Shown one piece after another: positions 44,044 through 53,184 of a stretch of DNA of 64,000 nt; within the stretch, counting starts at the first letter, position 1; every line of letters starts with the position of its first letter. Origin of the DNA: Anaerotalea alkaliphila (GTDB lineage: Bacteria; Bacillota; Clostridia; Lachnospirales; Vallitaleaceae); assembly GCF_010179735.1 (NCBI RefSeq), contig NZ_JAAEEH010000009.1, positions 21,674 to 85,673 of the forward strand, in the 5' to 3' direction. The position numbers and the translations under genes are program-made. Below the pieces are notes generated by a model. That model saw nothing but the letters and a program-made list of their open reading frames with translations, ran no database searches and had not been told where the DNA came from.

Positions 44044-45582
44044 ATGAGCGCAAAAAACATTGAGAGGCTGCTGGGCTTCGGCCTTGCGGCAGGCATGATG
44101 GAAACCTTGGACATCCCCCAGGTGCGGAACCAGCTTCTGGACCTGCTGCAGATAGCGGAGCCCTGGGAAGGGCAGCTGGAAGGGGAGGAGCTGTCCTCCC
44201 CCCTCCCCATCCTGGAGGAGCTGCTGGACGATGCGGTGGCCCGGGGGCTGCTGGAGGACACGGTGACGGAACGGGACATCCTGGACGCAAAAATCATGGC
44301 CCAGCTCCTGCCCCGCCAGTCGGAGCTGCACCGAAAGTTCCAGGAGATCTCCAGGGAAAAAGGGCTGGAGGCGGCCACCGACTTCTTCTACAAGCTTTCC
44401 CAGGACGCCAACTACATCCGGATGGACCGGATCGCCAGGAACAAGGTCTGGGAGGCGGGGACGGAGTACGGCAGCCTGGAGATCACCATCAACCTGTCCA
44501 AGCCGGAGAAGGACCCCAAGGAGATCGCAAAGGCCAAGCACGCGGCGGCCACGAACTACCCCAAATGCCTCCTTTGCCTGGAGAACGTGGGGTTTGCGGG
44601 GAACCTGAACCATCCGGCCCGGAGCAACCACCGGGTGCTGCCCCTGACATTGAACGGGGAGCCCTGGTATTTCCAGTACTCCCCCTATGTCTACTACAAC
44701 GAGCATGCGATCATCTTCAAGGAGGAGCACGTGCCCATGAAGATCAGCCGGGAGACCTTCCAGCGGCTGCTGGACTTCGTGGAACTGTTCCCCCACTACT
44801 TCGTCGGGTCCAACGCGGACCTGCCCATCGTGGGAGGCTCCATCCTGAGCCACGACCATTTCCAGGGAGGGCACCATGTGTTCCCCATGGAGGTGGCCAA
44901 GGTGACCCGGAGGTTCAGCCACCCCCGCTATCCGGGCATGGTCGTGGAGAACCTGAAGTGGCCCCTGTCGGTGGTGCGGGCCTCCGGCAGGGACAAGGGC
45001 CAGCTGGTGGACTTCGCCATGGAGGTGTTCGAGACCTGGAAGACCTGGGAGGACAGGGACCTTAAGATCCATGCCTTCACCGACGGCACCCCTCACAACA
45101 CCGTGACCCCCATCGCCCGAATAAACGCCAAGGGGGAATTCGAACTGGACCTGGTGCTTAGGAACAACCGGCAGGATGAAAGCCATCCGGACGGGATCTT
45201 CCACCCCCACGCCCATCTGCACCACATCAAGAAGGAGAACATCGGCCTGATCGAGGTGATGGGGCTTGCGGTCCTCCCGGCCCGGCTGGACCAGGAGCTG
45301 CTGGAGGTCCGGGACCTGCTGGCGGGTGCGAAGGGCCTGGAGGAACTGGACCCGGGGATGGAGCACCACAGGGCCTGGGCCCGGGAGCTCCTCGGAAAAT
45401 ATGGAAACCGCCATGGAGCGGAGGAAGCCATGGAGCTTGTGAAGGCAGAGGTGGGCGTGAAGTTCGGCCAGGTGCTGGACTGCGCCGGCGTCTACAAGAT
45501 GGACGGCCCGGGGCAGGCGGGACTGCTCCGCTTCCAGCGGGAAGGCCTGGGGATGGGGGAGCCCCGGGAAGTGCGGGAGTAA
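44044..45582 (+). CDS. galT: UDP-glucose--hexose-1-phosphate uridylyltransferase (Firmicutes-type GalT)
   Basis: 512 residues, matching the longer Firmicutes class of GalT rather than the ~350-residue E. coli type. Catalytic-region His cluster SHDHFQGGHHVFPM, the uracil-binding-type NHPARSNHRVLPLTL, and HPHAHLHHIKKENIGLIEVMG are visible. It exchanges UMP between UDP-glucose and galactose-1-phosphate. 33 bases after galK; completes the Leloir set with galE. Confidence 0.95.
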   Translation: MSAKNIERLLGFGLAAGMMETLDIPQVRNQLLDLLQIAEPWEGQLEGEELSSPLPILEELLDDAVARGLLEDTVTERDILDAKIMAQLLPRQSELHRKFQEISREKGLEAATDFFYKLSQDANYIRMDRIARNKVWEAGTEYGSLEITINLSKPEKDPKEIAKAKHAAATNYPKCLLCLENVGFAGNLNHPARSNHRVLPLTLNGEPWYFQYSPYVYYNEHAIIFKEEHVPMKISRETFQRLLDFVELFPHYFVGSNADLPIVGGSILSHDHFQGGHHVFPMEVAKVTRRFSHPRYPGMVVENLKWPLSVVRASGRDKGQLVDFAMEVFETWKTWEDRDLKIHAFTDGTPHNTVTPIARINAKGEFELDLVLRNNRQDESHPDGIFHPHAHLHHIKKENIGLIEVMGLAVLPARLDQELLEVRDLLAGAKGLEELDPGMEHHRAWARELLGKYGNRHGAEEAMELVKAEVGVKFGQVLDCAGVYKMDGPGQAGLLRFQREGLGMGEPREVRE

Positions 45583-45601
45583 AGGCCTTTCCGTAAAGGA
45601 G

Positions 45602-45658
45602 CGCAAAGAAGAAGCCGCGTTTGGAATCCGACATTCCAAACGCGGCTTCTTCTTTGCG
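45602..45658. terminator. Perfect 26-bp-arm hairpin between galT and the enoate-reductase-like gene
   Basis: Arms of 26 bp with loop CCGAC; the top of the stem plus loop spells GGAATCCGACATTCC, i.e. the recurring decamer GGAATCCGAC forms the tip. It lies between convergent genes. Confidence 0.85.
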
Positions 45659-45677
45659 TGCCTATTCCCGTCTGTTC

Positions 45678-47593
45678 CTAGCTGTACAGCCGGACGGCGT
45701 GATAGGCTTCATGCACGGCATGGAGGATCTTCCTGGGAGATCCCGCATCTCCCACCACGCTCAGGTCCATCTGGCCTTCCAGCTCCCTTGCCAGCTGGTT
45801 GTTGGATTTGTAGCCGGTGGCTATGACGACGGAGTCGCAGGGGATCCTGTCTGTTGCACCGTCTTTCTCGAATTCCACGAAGTCCGTGCCGATCCTGGTG
45901 ACCTTTGCCTTGGTGTGGATGGCCATTCCGCTTTCGGCGATCAGCAGCCGGAGCTTCTGGTCGTTGTTGAGGCAGTGGTCGGCGGTCAGCAGGATGTCGT
46001 CCAGCATCTCGACGACGGACACCTGGTCGGCTGTTTCTTGGATGTGAAGGGCGGTTTCGCATCCGACCAGACCGCCGCCGATGACGACCACCTTTTTGCC
46101 CAGCGGCGCCTGCCCAAGGAGCGCGGCGGTGGAGGTGCAGACATTTCCTCCATCGATGCCTGGAACGGGAGGGAGGCAGGGGGTTGCCCCGGCAGCCAGG
46201 ATGACCTTGTCGAATCCTTTCCGGAGGATTTCCTCCGCGGCCGCCTCCTTCATGAGACGGACGACGACGCCGCTCCGGTAGAGCTTGTTCTTGAAGACCT
46301 CCACGAACTTGAGCACGTCCCCCTTGAAGCTGGGGGCCCCGGCGGCGAGCAGGGTGCCGCCCAGGGTGTTCTGCCTTTCCCAGAGTTCGACCGAAAATCC
46401 CCGCTCCGCTGCGGCGATGGCGGCCTGCATGCCGCCGGGACCTCCGCCGACGACCAGGACGGACTTCTTCTCCCGGGCGGGAAGAAGGGGGTAGTCGTCC
46501 TCGTGGTAGCACCCCACATTCACGGCGCAGACGTAATGTTTGCCTGCGAAGCCGGCATAAAGGCATTCGTTGCAGCCGATGCAGGGAACGATGTCATAGG
46601 TCTTCCCTTCCTTGACCTTGTTGACCCAGTGGGGGTCGCACAGCATCTGGTGGGCCAGTCCGACGAAATCCGTCTTCCCTTCCTGCAGCACCCGCTCGGC
46701 CACCTCTGGATTCCCCAGCTTTCCCTGGGAGATGACAGGGATGCGCACATGCTTGCGGATTGCATCCGCAAGGTCGATCTGGGCGGCCTCCGGTTCATAG
46801 ACGGTCGATATGGCGTCGAACCAGCGTTCGTAGCAGCCCTTGTCGATGTGGAGGGCGTGGACGCCGGCGGCCTCCAGCATCTTCGCCATCTCGATCCCCT
46901 CCTCCAGTTCCCGGCCGCCGGGGATGCCGTGGTGGGGGGTGAATTTCACCAGCAGTGGAAAGTCCTTGCCGCAGGTCTTCTGGATTTCCGCCACCAGTTC
47001 CAGGGTGAACCGCATGCGTCCCTGGAGGTCCCCTCCATATTCGTCCGTACGCTTGTTCCAGAGGGCGGACTGGAACTGGTCGATGAGGTAACCGCCGTAG
47101 GCATGCAGCTCGACGGCATCCGCTCCGCCGTTTTTCGCCAGGCAGGCGGAGAATCCCATGCGCTGGACCAGATGCTGGATGTCCTCGATCCCAAAAGGCT
47201 TGCAGATGAGGTCCGGGAACCAGAAGGCGTTGACCGCGCTGGCGGAGTAGGGGGGGTGAAGGGGTCGGTGAACACCATGCGTCCCAGCCCAGGCGAGAGC
47301 TGCACGCAGAACTTGGCGCCATGCTGGTGGATCTGGTCGGCCAGCAGGTTGAGCCGGTCGACTTGGCGGAAGCCTTCCAGCATGTTGCAGGGCCGGGGTT
47401 CGAATTTTTCCGTCACCACGTTGGCCCCTGTGATGACCATGGCCACCCCTCCTTTGGCCCTTTCCACATAGTAGCGGATGCTCCTGGCGGAAAAACCGCC
47501 GTCGGTGTCGGTGGTGGTCCCCATGGGGTCCATGATGATCCGGTTCCGCAGCTCCAGATTCCCGATTTTTCCCTTTTCGAACATTTTCAACAT
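45678..47593 (-). pseudogene. Frameshifted FAD/FMN/Fe-S enoate-reductase-like oxidoreductase
   Basis: Two frames join to one protein of about 640 residues. The N-terminal part (47593 to about 47256; MLKMFEKGKIGNLELRNRI) begins an Old-Yellow-Enzyme barrel. At a run of seven C (minus strand, + positions 47250-47256) the frame shifts, and the rest of the barrel, the Fe-S motif CIGCNECLY, and the FAD/NAD domains (VLVVGGGPGGMQAAIAA, VVVIGGGLVGCETALHI) continue in another frame to 45678. Eight C would restore the protein. Homologues reduce enoates or dienoyl-CoAs. True mutation, slippage or sequencing error cannot be told apart here. Confidence 0.8.
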
Positions 47594-47699
47594 ACAAGCA
47601 CCATCCCTTCGTGACTTTGTAGATGAAGTATCAAACTCTATTGTAGTGCAGAACCCATGGGGCGGACAACAGAAAAAGCGACAAAGAAGTCCTGGTTTT

Positions 47700-47728
47700 T
47701 TGTGCGGCGGCACAAATTGTGGTATACT
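47700..47728 (+). promoter_or_regulatory. Promoter of the PucR-type regulator
   Basis: TTGTGC (47700-47705), 17-bp spacer, TATACT (47723-47728) with TG at the extended position. Confidence 0.55.
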
Positions 47729-47767
47729 GTTGGATATGGAAACCATCGGAAAGGAAGGGGTGGAAGC

Positions 47768-49003
47768 ATGCAGGAGATGGACAGGGACAGGACCTATCAG
47801 ACCATGTTCAACGCATTGCTGGCGGGCGGGATGGAAACCATCGCCAGGGCGGCCCATGGGGTCGTCCTGAAGCCCATCATCATCGTTGACGCAGAGTACA
47901 ACCTGCTGGCCCAGGTCCCCGAAAGGCCCATCGGCGACCTGATTTTCGACACCCTGTTGGAAAACCGGCAGATCCCCCAGGAGATGGTGCGGCGGTTCAA
48001 GGAGGAGCGCTATCTTGAAAGGGTCAACGGCTGTGGGCGGGCGATGTATGTGGACTGGGGGATGGTGCAAGGCCTTCCCAGGATCATGTCGAACTTCAAG
48101 GTCTGCGGAACGGTGGAGGGATACATCGGAATCCTTTACCCGGAGGGAGGGTTCCAGGAGACGCATCTGGAGTTTGCGGACCTCCTGTGCAGCACCGTGG
48201 GGTTGGAGCTGCAGAAGCAGAACAACTTCCGGGTGTCCAGGCATTCCCTGCAGACGGCCTTCCTGAAGGACCTTTTCCAGGGGAAGATCAGGGACCGGGC
48301 GGCGCTGGAGAAATGGCTCCCGCAGGTTTGCGTGGACCTGCAGAAGCGCTGGTGCGTCGCTGCGGCCATGCAGCTTTCCTCCTCCCATGAGGAGGCCCTT
48401 TTGAAATACATCCGCAAGCGGCTGGACGAGTGCTGCAGGAATGTGCATTCCATCGTCATCGGGGATACGATCTACATCCTTTTTTCCGGAATCCCCCAGG
48501 GTGCGACCTATGGGGACGTGGTGGAGCGCTGCATGGTCTCCGCCCGCGGGATCCTGGAACAGTTCGGGATGGCCATCGGGATGGGGGAGGTTTTCGACGA
48601 CCTTCTGGAGCTGGAGAAGCACCGTTACCAGGCCAGGGAAGCCCTGCGGATGGGAAGGGCGATGGACGGCGGGGAGCCGGTCTACAAATACCGGGACTAC
48701 GTGGTCTCCAGCATCTTTTCCAATGCCCGCAGGAACATGCCGGAGGAGAATCATGTCCATCCGGCGGTCCGTCTGCTGGAGGCCTTCGACAGGGAGAACA
48801 ATACGGAATACGGACACACGCTCAGGGTCTATGTGACCTGCCTTTGCAACAGCGCAAAGGCCATCGGGAAGCTGAACATCCATCGGAACACGCTGCTCTA
48901 TCGGCTGCACAAGATCGAGCGGATCACAGGCGTCGACTTGGACGACACCATGACCTGCACGCATTTGCTGTGCAACTTCCATATGGATGCGGGAAAGGAG
49001 TGA
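47768..49003 (+). CDS. PucR/CdaR-type transcriptional regulator
   Basis: 411 residues. The C-terminal ~60 residues are the PucR helix-turn-helix (IGKLNIHRNTLLYRLHKIERITGVDLDD). The preceding GGDEF-like/middle region (FGMAIGMGEVFDDLLELEKHRYQAREALRMG) is typical of CdaR-family activators, and the N-terminal part is a probable GAF-like sensor. Divergent from the enoate-reductase-like gene, which it may control. AAGGAAGGGG precedes the ATG at 47768. Confidence 0.88.
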   Translation: MQEMDRDRTYQTMFNALLAGGMETIARAAHGVVLKPIIIVDAEYNLLAQVPERPIGDLIFDTLLENRQIPQEMVRRFKEERYLERVNGCGRAMYVDWGMVQGLPRIMSNFKVCGTVEGYIGILYPEGGFQETHLEFADLLCSTVGLELQKQNNFRVSRHSLQTAFLKDLFQGKIRDRAALEKWLPQVCVDLQKRWCVAAAMQLSSSHEEALLKYIRKRLDECCRNVHSIVIGDTIYILFSGIPQGATYGDVVERCMVSARGILEQFGMAIGMGEVFDDLLELEKHRYQAREALRMGRAMDGGEPVYKYRDYVVSSIFSNARRNMPEENHVHPAVRLLEAFDRENNTEYGHTLRVYVTCLCNSAKAIGKLNIHRNTLLYRLHKIERITGVDLDDTMTCTHLLCNFHMDAGKE

Positions 49004-49007
49004 CGGC

Positions 49008-49418
49008 ATGAAGAATAACGGTTGGATGCAAGGGGTGATCCTCCTGGGCATCGGGGTCCTGCTGGCGGCATGTGCGCAGGGAGGCACCCCCGGCGCGGGC
49101 GGAAGCGCTCCGGAATACAGGAAGATCACGCCGGAGGAGGCGAAGACGGTCATGGATGGACAGGAGCCCTTCGTGCTGGTGGACGTCCGGACTAAGGAAG
49201 AGTACGACGGTGGCCACATCCCGGGGGCCCTCCTGCTTCCGGATGCGGACATCGAACGGCTGGCGCCGGACATGCTGCCGGACAAGGAGGCGAAGATCCT
49301 CCTCTACTGCAGGAGCGGCCGTCGGAGCGAGTTGGCGGCCAGGAAGCTCCTGGAGATGGGATACACCCAGGTGCTGGACTTCGGCGGGATCCTGGACTGG
49401 AAGTACGGGATCGAATGA
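49008..49418 (+). CDS. Rhodanese-domain lipoprotein
   Basis: 136 residues. Lipobox LAAC with Cys22, then a single rhodanese domain (VLVDVRTKEEYDGGHIPGALLLP) with active-site Cys in LLYCRSGRRS. It acts outside the membrane in persulfide or thiol chemistry; the partner is unknown. AAAGGAG fixes ATG 49008, 4 bases after the regulator stop, so the two are probably co-transcribed. Confidence 0.9.
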   Translation: MKNNGWMQGVILLGIGVLLAACAQGGTPGAGGSAPEYRKITPEEAKTVMDGQEPFVLVDVRTKEEYDGGHIPGALLLPDADIERLAPDMLPDKEAKILLYCRSGRRSELAARKLLEMGYTQVLDFGGILDWKYGIE

Positions 49419-49439
49419 AAAAGGGTGGGCGCCTTTTTT
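49418..49439 (+). terminator. Weak terminator after the rhodanese gene
   Basis: AAAAAGG / CCTTTTT stem of 7 bp with a T-run; only two G-C pairs. Confidence 0.4.
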
Positions 49440-49479
49440 AGTGGGGAATCCGACATTGTCAATTTGTCTCAAAAAAATG

Positions 49480-49530
49480 ACACTATTTTTTCAAAATAGT
49501 GTTTATTTTTTTGTGAAGATATATTATAAT
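49480..49530 (+). promoter_or_regulatory. Operator-like inverted repeat and -10 of the LacI-type gene
   Basis: ACACTATTTT-TTC-AAAATAGTGT (49480-49502), then a perfect TATAAT at 49525-49530. The repeat covers the -35 zone, which has no good hexamer. Suggests autoregulation. Confidence 0.5.
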
Positions 49531-49558
49531 GAAGTCATCAGCAAAGGAGGTGGGCGCA

Positions 49559-50548
49559 TTGGCGACGATAGAGGATGTTGTGAAAAAATCAAAGGTGTCA
49601 AGAAGCACCGTATTTCGGTTCCTTAATGGACAAAATGTGCGCAAGAGCAGCGAAGTCAAGATTATGGATGCCATGAGGCAGTTGAACTATAAAACGGATG
49701 AGGTCCAAAAACGGAACAATTATGTCATTGAGGTCAGTATTCCGAGCAATTACAATGAATTTCAAGGTTTTTCAGAAATAGTCCAAGGCATCATGGAGAG
49801 TGCGGAAGAGTCCGGGATTGCTGTACAACTTTGCAGGCGCGAGGGCAGACAGATCGATGATGATTATTTGAAGTGGAATCGTGAAGAAAGGGTTGGTGTA
49901 CTTGTCATCGGAAAAAACAAGGCGGATGATTTGAAGGAAGCGGCCCATTTGGTGAGGAAAAACATCCCGCATATCTTTGTCAACCATGTGTTTGAGATGA
50001 AGGATGTCAATTGCATCGGTCCGGATATGGAACAGGCGGCCTATGAGGTCATAAAGGTTCTTCTGGAAAAGGGGCACCAGCGGATCATGGCGCTTGGCAA
50101 GTATGATGAATTCCTCGTGGATGAGCAAAAAATCAACGGATACAAGAGGGCGTTGGCGGAAAAGGGTATCCGGCCGGAAGGTTGGCTGCAGACCTATGAA
50201 GATGCGAAGGACTGGGAAAGCCGGATCCGCAAGGCGTTGAGGAGTCGGGAAGTGCCGGATGCCTTCTTTGGGCTCTGCGATTCTGACAGCATCAAGTTTG
50301 TGAATATTGCCAGGGAGGAAGGTTATCAGATTCCCCAGGACATTTCTGTTGTGGGCATGGATGACATCAGCATGGCGAAGTACGCCTTCCCGCCGCTGAC
50401 AACCATCAGGATTCCGTTCAAGCGGATGGGCATCGTTGCCGTCAAACAGATGATGTATCTTTTTCAAGGGGAGTTCAGGCATTTGACCGTTGAAATGAAC
50501 TACAAGCTGGTGGAACGGACCTCTGTGGTGGACCGGCGCCAACTTTAG
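49559..50548 (+). CDS. LacI-family transcriptional regulator
   Basis: 329 residues from TTG 49559, chosen because AAAGGAGGTG sits six bases upstream; the upstream ATG at 49529 lies in the -10 box. LacI helix-turn-helix at the N-terminus (TIEDVVKKSKVSRSTVFRFLN) and a sugar-binding sensor domain (PQDISVVGMDDISMAKYAFPPLTTIRIP). Codon use is more A+T-rich than in the neighbours. It precedes the second pectin operon and probably regulates it. Confidence 0.88.
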   Translation: MATIEDVVKKSKVSRSTVFRFLNGQNVRKSSEVKIMDAMRQLNYKTDEVQKRNNYVIEVSIPSNYNEFQGFSEIVQGIMESAEESGIAVQLCRREGRQIDDDYLKWNREERVGVLVIGKNKADDLKEAAHLVRKNIPHIFVNHVFEMKDVNCIGPDMEQAAYEVIKVLLEKGHQRIMALGKYDEFLVDEQKINGYKRALAEKGIRPEGWLQTYEDAKDWESRIRKALRSREVPDAFFGLCDSDSIKFVNIAREEGYQIPQDISVVGMDDISMAKYAFPPLTTIRIPFKRMGIVAVKQMMYLFQGEFRHLTVEMNYKLVERTSVVDRRQL

Positions 50549-50570
50549 AAGAACCACAAGAACCATGCTT

Positions 50571-50596
50571 GGGGAGCGGAGAAATCCGCTTCCCTT
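50571..50596 (+). terminator. Terminator after the LacI-type gene
   Basis: GGGGAGCGGA / TCCGCTTCCC (one G-U pair) with GAAA loop and a T-run. Confidence 0.85.
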
Positions 50597-50955
50597 TTTT
50601 GCGTGTCGGCAAAATCGGATGCATTGGAGAGGGGTCGGATGGGGGTGTAAAAATGAACTAAAAAGTGACATGACAGATTGAAATAAGAATCAAAACGGAG
50701 CCGTGTGTTGGACGGGCAAGGGAAAAAACAAGCGAAATGCCTATATAAAAGGGGAATGATATCAATTTAATGTACGAAATGCAAAAAAAAGCAGGAAATA
50801 ACAAAATAAATCATTAACACACAAATGAGATTATAGTATCATAAAAACATACTTAATCAAGGGATTTAAGTCGTACAAGCTTACGGAAATGGATTCAAAG
50901 TGAAACAAGCGATAGCAATTGGATAATCAGTGAATAAGTCAAAGTGGAGGAAGTT
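50597..50955 (+). promoter_or_regulatory. Long A+T-rich leader of the second importer operon
   Basis: About 360 bases without a gene. It holds a likely promoter, TTAACA (50814-50819), 17-bp spacer, TATCAT (50837-50842), and short repeats: AAACAAGCGA twice (near 50726 and 50903) and CGAAATGC twice (near 50733 and 50775). About 110 bases of untranslated leader would result. No riboswitch or small gene is recognised. Confidence 0.45.
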
Positions 50956-52077
50956 ATGGCAGAAGTCGTACTGAAAAGTGTCGAAAAGCAGTATCCAAAT
51001 GGTTTCAAGGCGGTACACGGGATTGACTTGGAAATCAAGGACGGAGAGTTCATGGTGTTTGTCGGCCCCTCGGGGTGTGCGAAATCCACCACGCTGCGGA
51101 TGGTGGCGGGCCTGGAGGACATCACCGGAGGTGAGATTTGGATTGGCGACAAATGCGTCAATGAGGTGCAGCCGAAGGACCGCGGAATCGCGATGGTGTT
51201 CCAGAATTACGCGCTGTATCCGCACATGACAGCCTACAACAACATGGCTTTTGGGCTGCAGATGAGCAAGACGCCGAAGAACATCATCGACCAGCGCGTC
51301 CGCGAAGCGGCCAAGCACCTGGAGATCGAGGATTTGCTCGACCGCAAGCCAAAGGAGATGTCCGGAGGTCAGCGTCAGCGCGTGGCACTGGGACGGGCGC
51401 TCGTCAGAAAGCCGGATGTTTTCCTCTTCGACGAACCATTATCCAATCTGGATGCAAAGTTGAGGGTGTCCATGCGCGTACGCATACAGGAGCTGCATGA
51501 GATGCTCAAGGCCGAAGGGGTGCCGGCAACCATGATCTACGTCACCCATGACCAGGTGGAGGCGATGACAATGGGGGACCGCATCACCGTCCTGAATGCG
51601 GGACGCATCATGCAGGTGGATACGCCGATGAACCTCTACAGGAAGCCCGAGAATCTTTTTGTTGCCGGATTCATCGGGGCACCATCCATGAACCTAGTCG
51701 ATGGCGAAATCGTCGAGATGGGCGGAAAAGTGTTCGTGAGCATACCGGGAGGCGTCCTTCCATTGCCGGAGGAGAAGGCTGAAAAAGTACGCAGCCATGT
51801 GGGCAAGAAGATAAAATTCGGTCTTCGGCCGGAAGACATCATTGCCAATGAAGTCCATGAAGGCGGTGAGGGCTTTGTTACAGGCAGTGTCCGGGTCGTC
51901 GAGCAGATGGGGAACGAGGAGTTCATCTACTTCAATGCGGCAGGGACACAGTTCATCGCACGGGTCAATCCGGAACAGGTGAAGAACATCCGCAAAGGCG
52001 AGGACTACCGGTTCTGGTTCAATCTTGCCAAGTGCCATATGTTCGATCTTGAAACGGAAGAGAACCTGACACTGTAG
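50956..52077 (+). CDS. MsmX/UgpC-type sugar importer ATPase
   Basis: 373 residues: nucleotide-binding domain (1-~235) and a C-terminal OB-type regulatory domain, as in MalK/MsmX/UgpC. Walker A reads GPSGCAKST (Ala where Gly is usual), Q-loop FQNYALYPHMTAYNNMAFGL, signature MSGGQRQRVALGRAL, Walker B VFLFDEPLSNLD and H-loop VTHDQ. Such ATPases often serve several importers, so it could power both binding-protein/permease trios in the window. GGAGGAAG precedes ATG 50956. Confidence 0.93.
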   Translation: MAEVVLKSVEKQYPNGFKAVHGIDLEIKDGEFMVFVGPSGCAKSTTLRMVAGLEDITGGEIWIGDKCVNEVQPKDRGIAMVFQNYALYPHMTAYNNMAFGLQMSKTPKNIIDQRVREAAKHLEIEDLLDRKPKEMSGGQRQRVALGRALVRKPDVFLFDEPLSNLDAKLRVSMRVRIQELHEMLKAEGVPATMIYVTHDQVEAMTMGDRITVLNAGRIMQVDTPMNLYRKPENLFVAGFIGAPSMNLVDGEIVEMGGKVFVSIPGGVLPLPEEKAEKVRSHVGKKIKFGLRPEDIIANEVHEGGEGFVTGSVRVVEQMGNEEFIYFNAAGTQFIARVNPEQVKNIRKGEDYRFWFNLAKCHMFDLETEENLTL

Positions 52078-52093
52078 GAAGAAGGGGATCAAG

Positions 52094-53182
52094 ATGAACG
52101 CAGGTGAATTTGCGGACTGGTATCTAAGCCGGTTCAAAAGCTACAAGGAACACTGGAACTACGAAGACGGATGTGTGCTCAAGGGTGCGGCGGACCTCTA
52201 CGATGCAACAGGAGAGGGGCGCTACCTCGACTTCGTCAAGGGGTACATCGACGAACGCATCGATGAAGACGGCAACATCCGGGGATTCGACTTCAAGGAA
52301 TACAACATCGACAATGTGAATACCGGAAAGCTCCTGCTCTACCTCCACGAGACCACGGGGGAGGAAAAATACGCGAAAGCCGCGGTGCGGCAATACCAGC
52401 AGCTCCTCCATCATCCAAGGACGGAAGAAGGGAACTTCTGGCATAAAAACATCTATCCCAATCAGGTGTGGCTGGACGGGCTCTACATGGCCATGCCGTT
52501 CTATGCCGGATATCTGAGGCATTTTGAACCGGACGTCGGCTATTGGGATGTGCTTCGCCAGTTCAAAACGGTGCAGGAGAGAATGCGGGATCCAAAGACC
52601 GGCCTGTACTACCATGGATACGACGCGAGCCGCAAGGAGCGCTGGAGCGATCCCGAGACGGGTCTTTCCCCGCATTTCTGGAGCCGTGCCATGGGGTGGT
52701 TCCTGATGTCCCTGGTGGACACGGCGGAAATGCTCGGGGATGCGCCGGGTGCCGAATTGCTGAAGGCAATTCTGTCGGATGCGGTGGAGGCAATGATGCG
52801 GGTGCAGGATCCTGAGTCCAAGATGTGGTACCAGGTGCTGGACAGAGGGGAAGAAGACGGAAACTATCTGGAAACGTCCGGAACCCTGATGACGGCCTAT
52901 GCCTTTCTGAAGGGGGCGCGCATCGGCCTGCTCGACCCATCCTATGGGGACGAGGGAGCGGCGGTTTTCAACGAAGTGGCTGCAACCCAGCTGGATGGGG
53001 AAGGGCATGTCCTTGGCGGAATTTGCGGTGTCGCGGGATTGGGGAACGAACCCTACAGGGACGGCACCTATGCCTACTATATCAGTGAACGGCCGATACC
53101 CAACGACCACAAGGGTGTGGGGGCCTTCCTGATGACCTATGCCGAACAGATTCGATATAACAACGACAATTGGAGGGAATAG
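52094..53182 (+). CDS. GH105 unsaturated glycuronyl hydrolase (YesR-like)
   Basis: 362 residues, no signal peptide. Characteristic stretches: WNYEDGCVLKGAADLYDATG, NQVWLDGLYMAMPFYAGYL with the catalytic-type Asp, and FWSRAMGWFLMSLVDTAEML. It cleaves unsaturated uronic acid from oligomers made by pectate or rhamnogalacturonan lyases. Clearly different from the YteR-like enzyme at 28441, so the two may prefer different oligomers. 16 bases after the ATPase gene. Confidence 0.9.
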   Translation: MNAGEFADWYLSRFKSYKEHWNYEDGCVLKGAADLYDATGEGRYLDFVKGYIDERIDEDGNIRGFDFKEYNIDNVNTGKLLLYLHETTGEEKYAKAAVRQYQQLLHHPRTEEGNFWHKNIYPNQVWLDGLYMAMPFYAGYLRHFEPDVGYWDVLRQFKTVQERMRDPKTGLYYHGYDASRKERWSDPETGLSPHFWSRAMGWFLMSLVDTAEMLGDAPGAELLKAILSDAVEAMMRVQDPESKMWYQVLDRGEEDGNYLETSGTLMTAYAFLKGARIGLLDPSYGDEGAAVFNEVAATQLDGEGHVLGGICGVAGLGNEPYRDGTYAYYISERPIPNDHKGVGAFLMTYAEQIRYNNDNWRE

Positions 53183-53184
53183 TG

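Noticed and set aside
42823..45639. 938-codon open frame antisense to galK and galT
   Set aside because: Low-complexity, Pro/Arg/Gly/His/Val-rich sequence with no recognisable domain; it mirrors strongly supported galK and galT and arises from their G/C-ending codons.
46946..49285. Long minus-strand open frame covering the PucR-type gene and the start of the enoate-reductase-like gene
   Set aside because: Only its last part (from about 47593 down to the C7 tract) is real, as the N-terminus of the frameshifted oxidoreductase; the upstream part is antisense to the regulator.
50597..50955. Possible riboswitch or small RNA in the long leader
   Set aside because: No conserved riboswitch core or stable stem set is recognisable by eye; only a promoter and short repeats can be supported.
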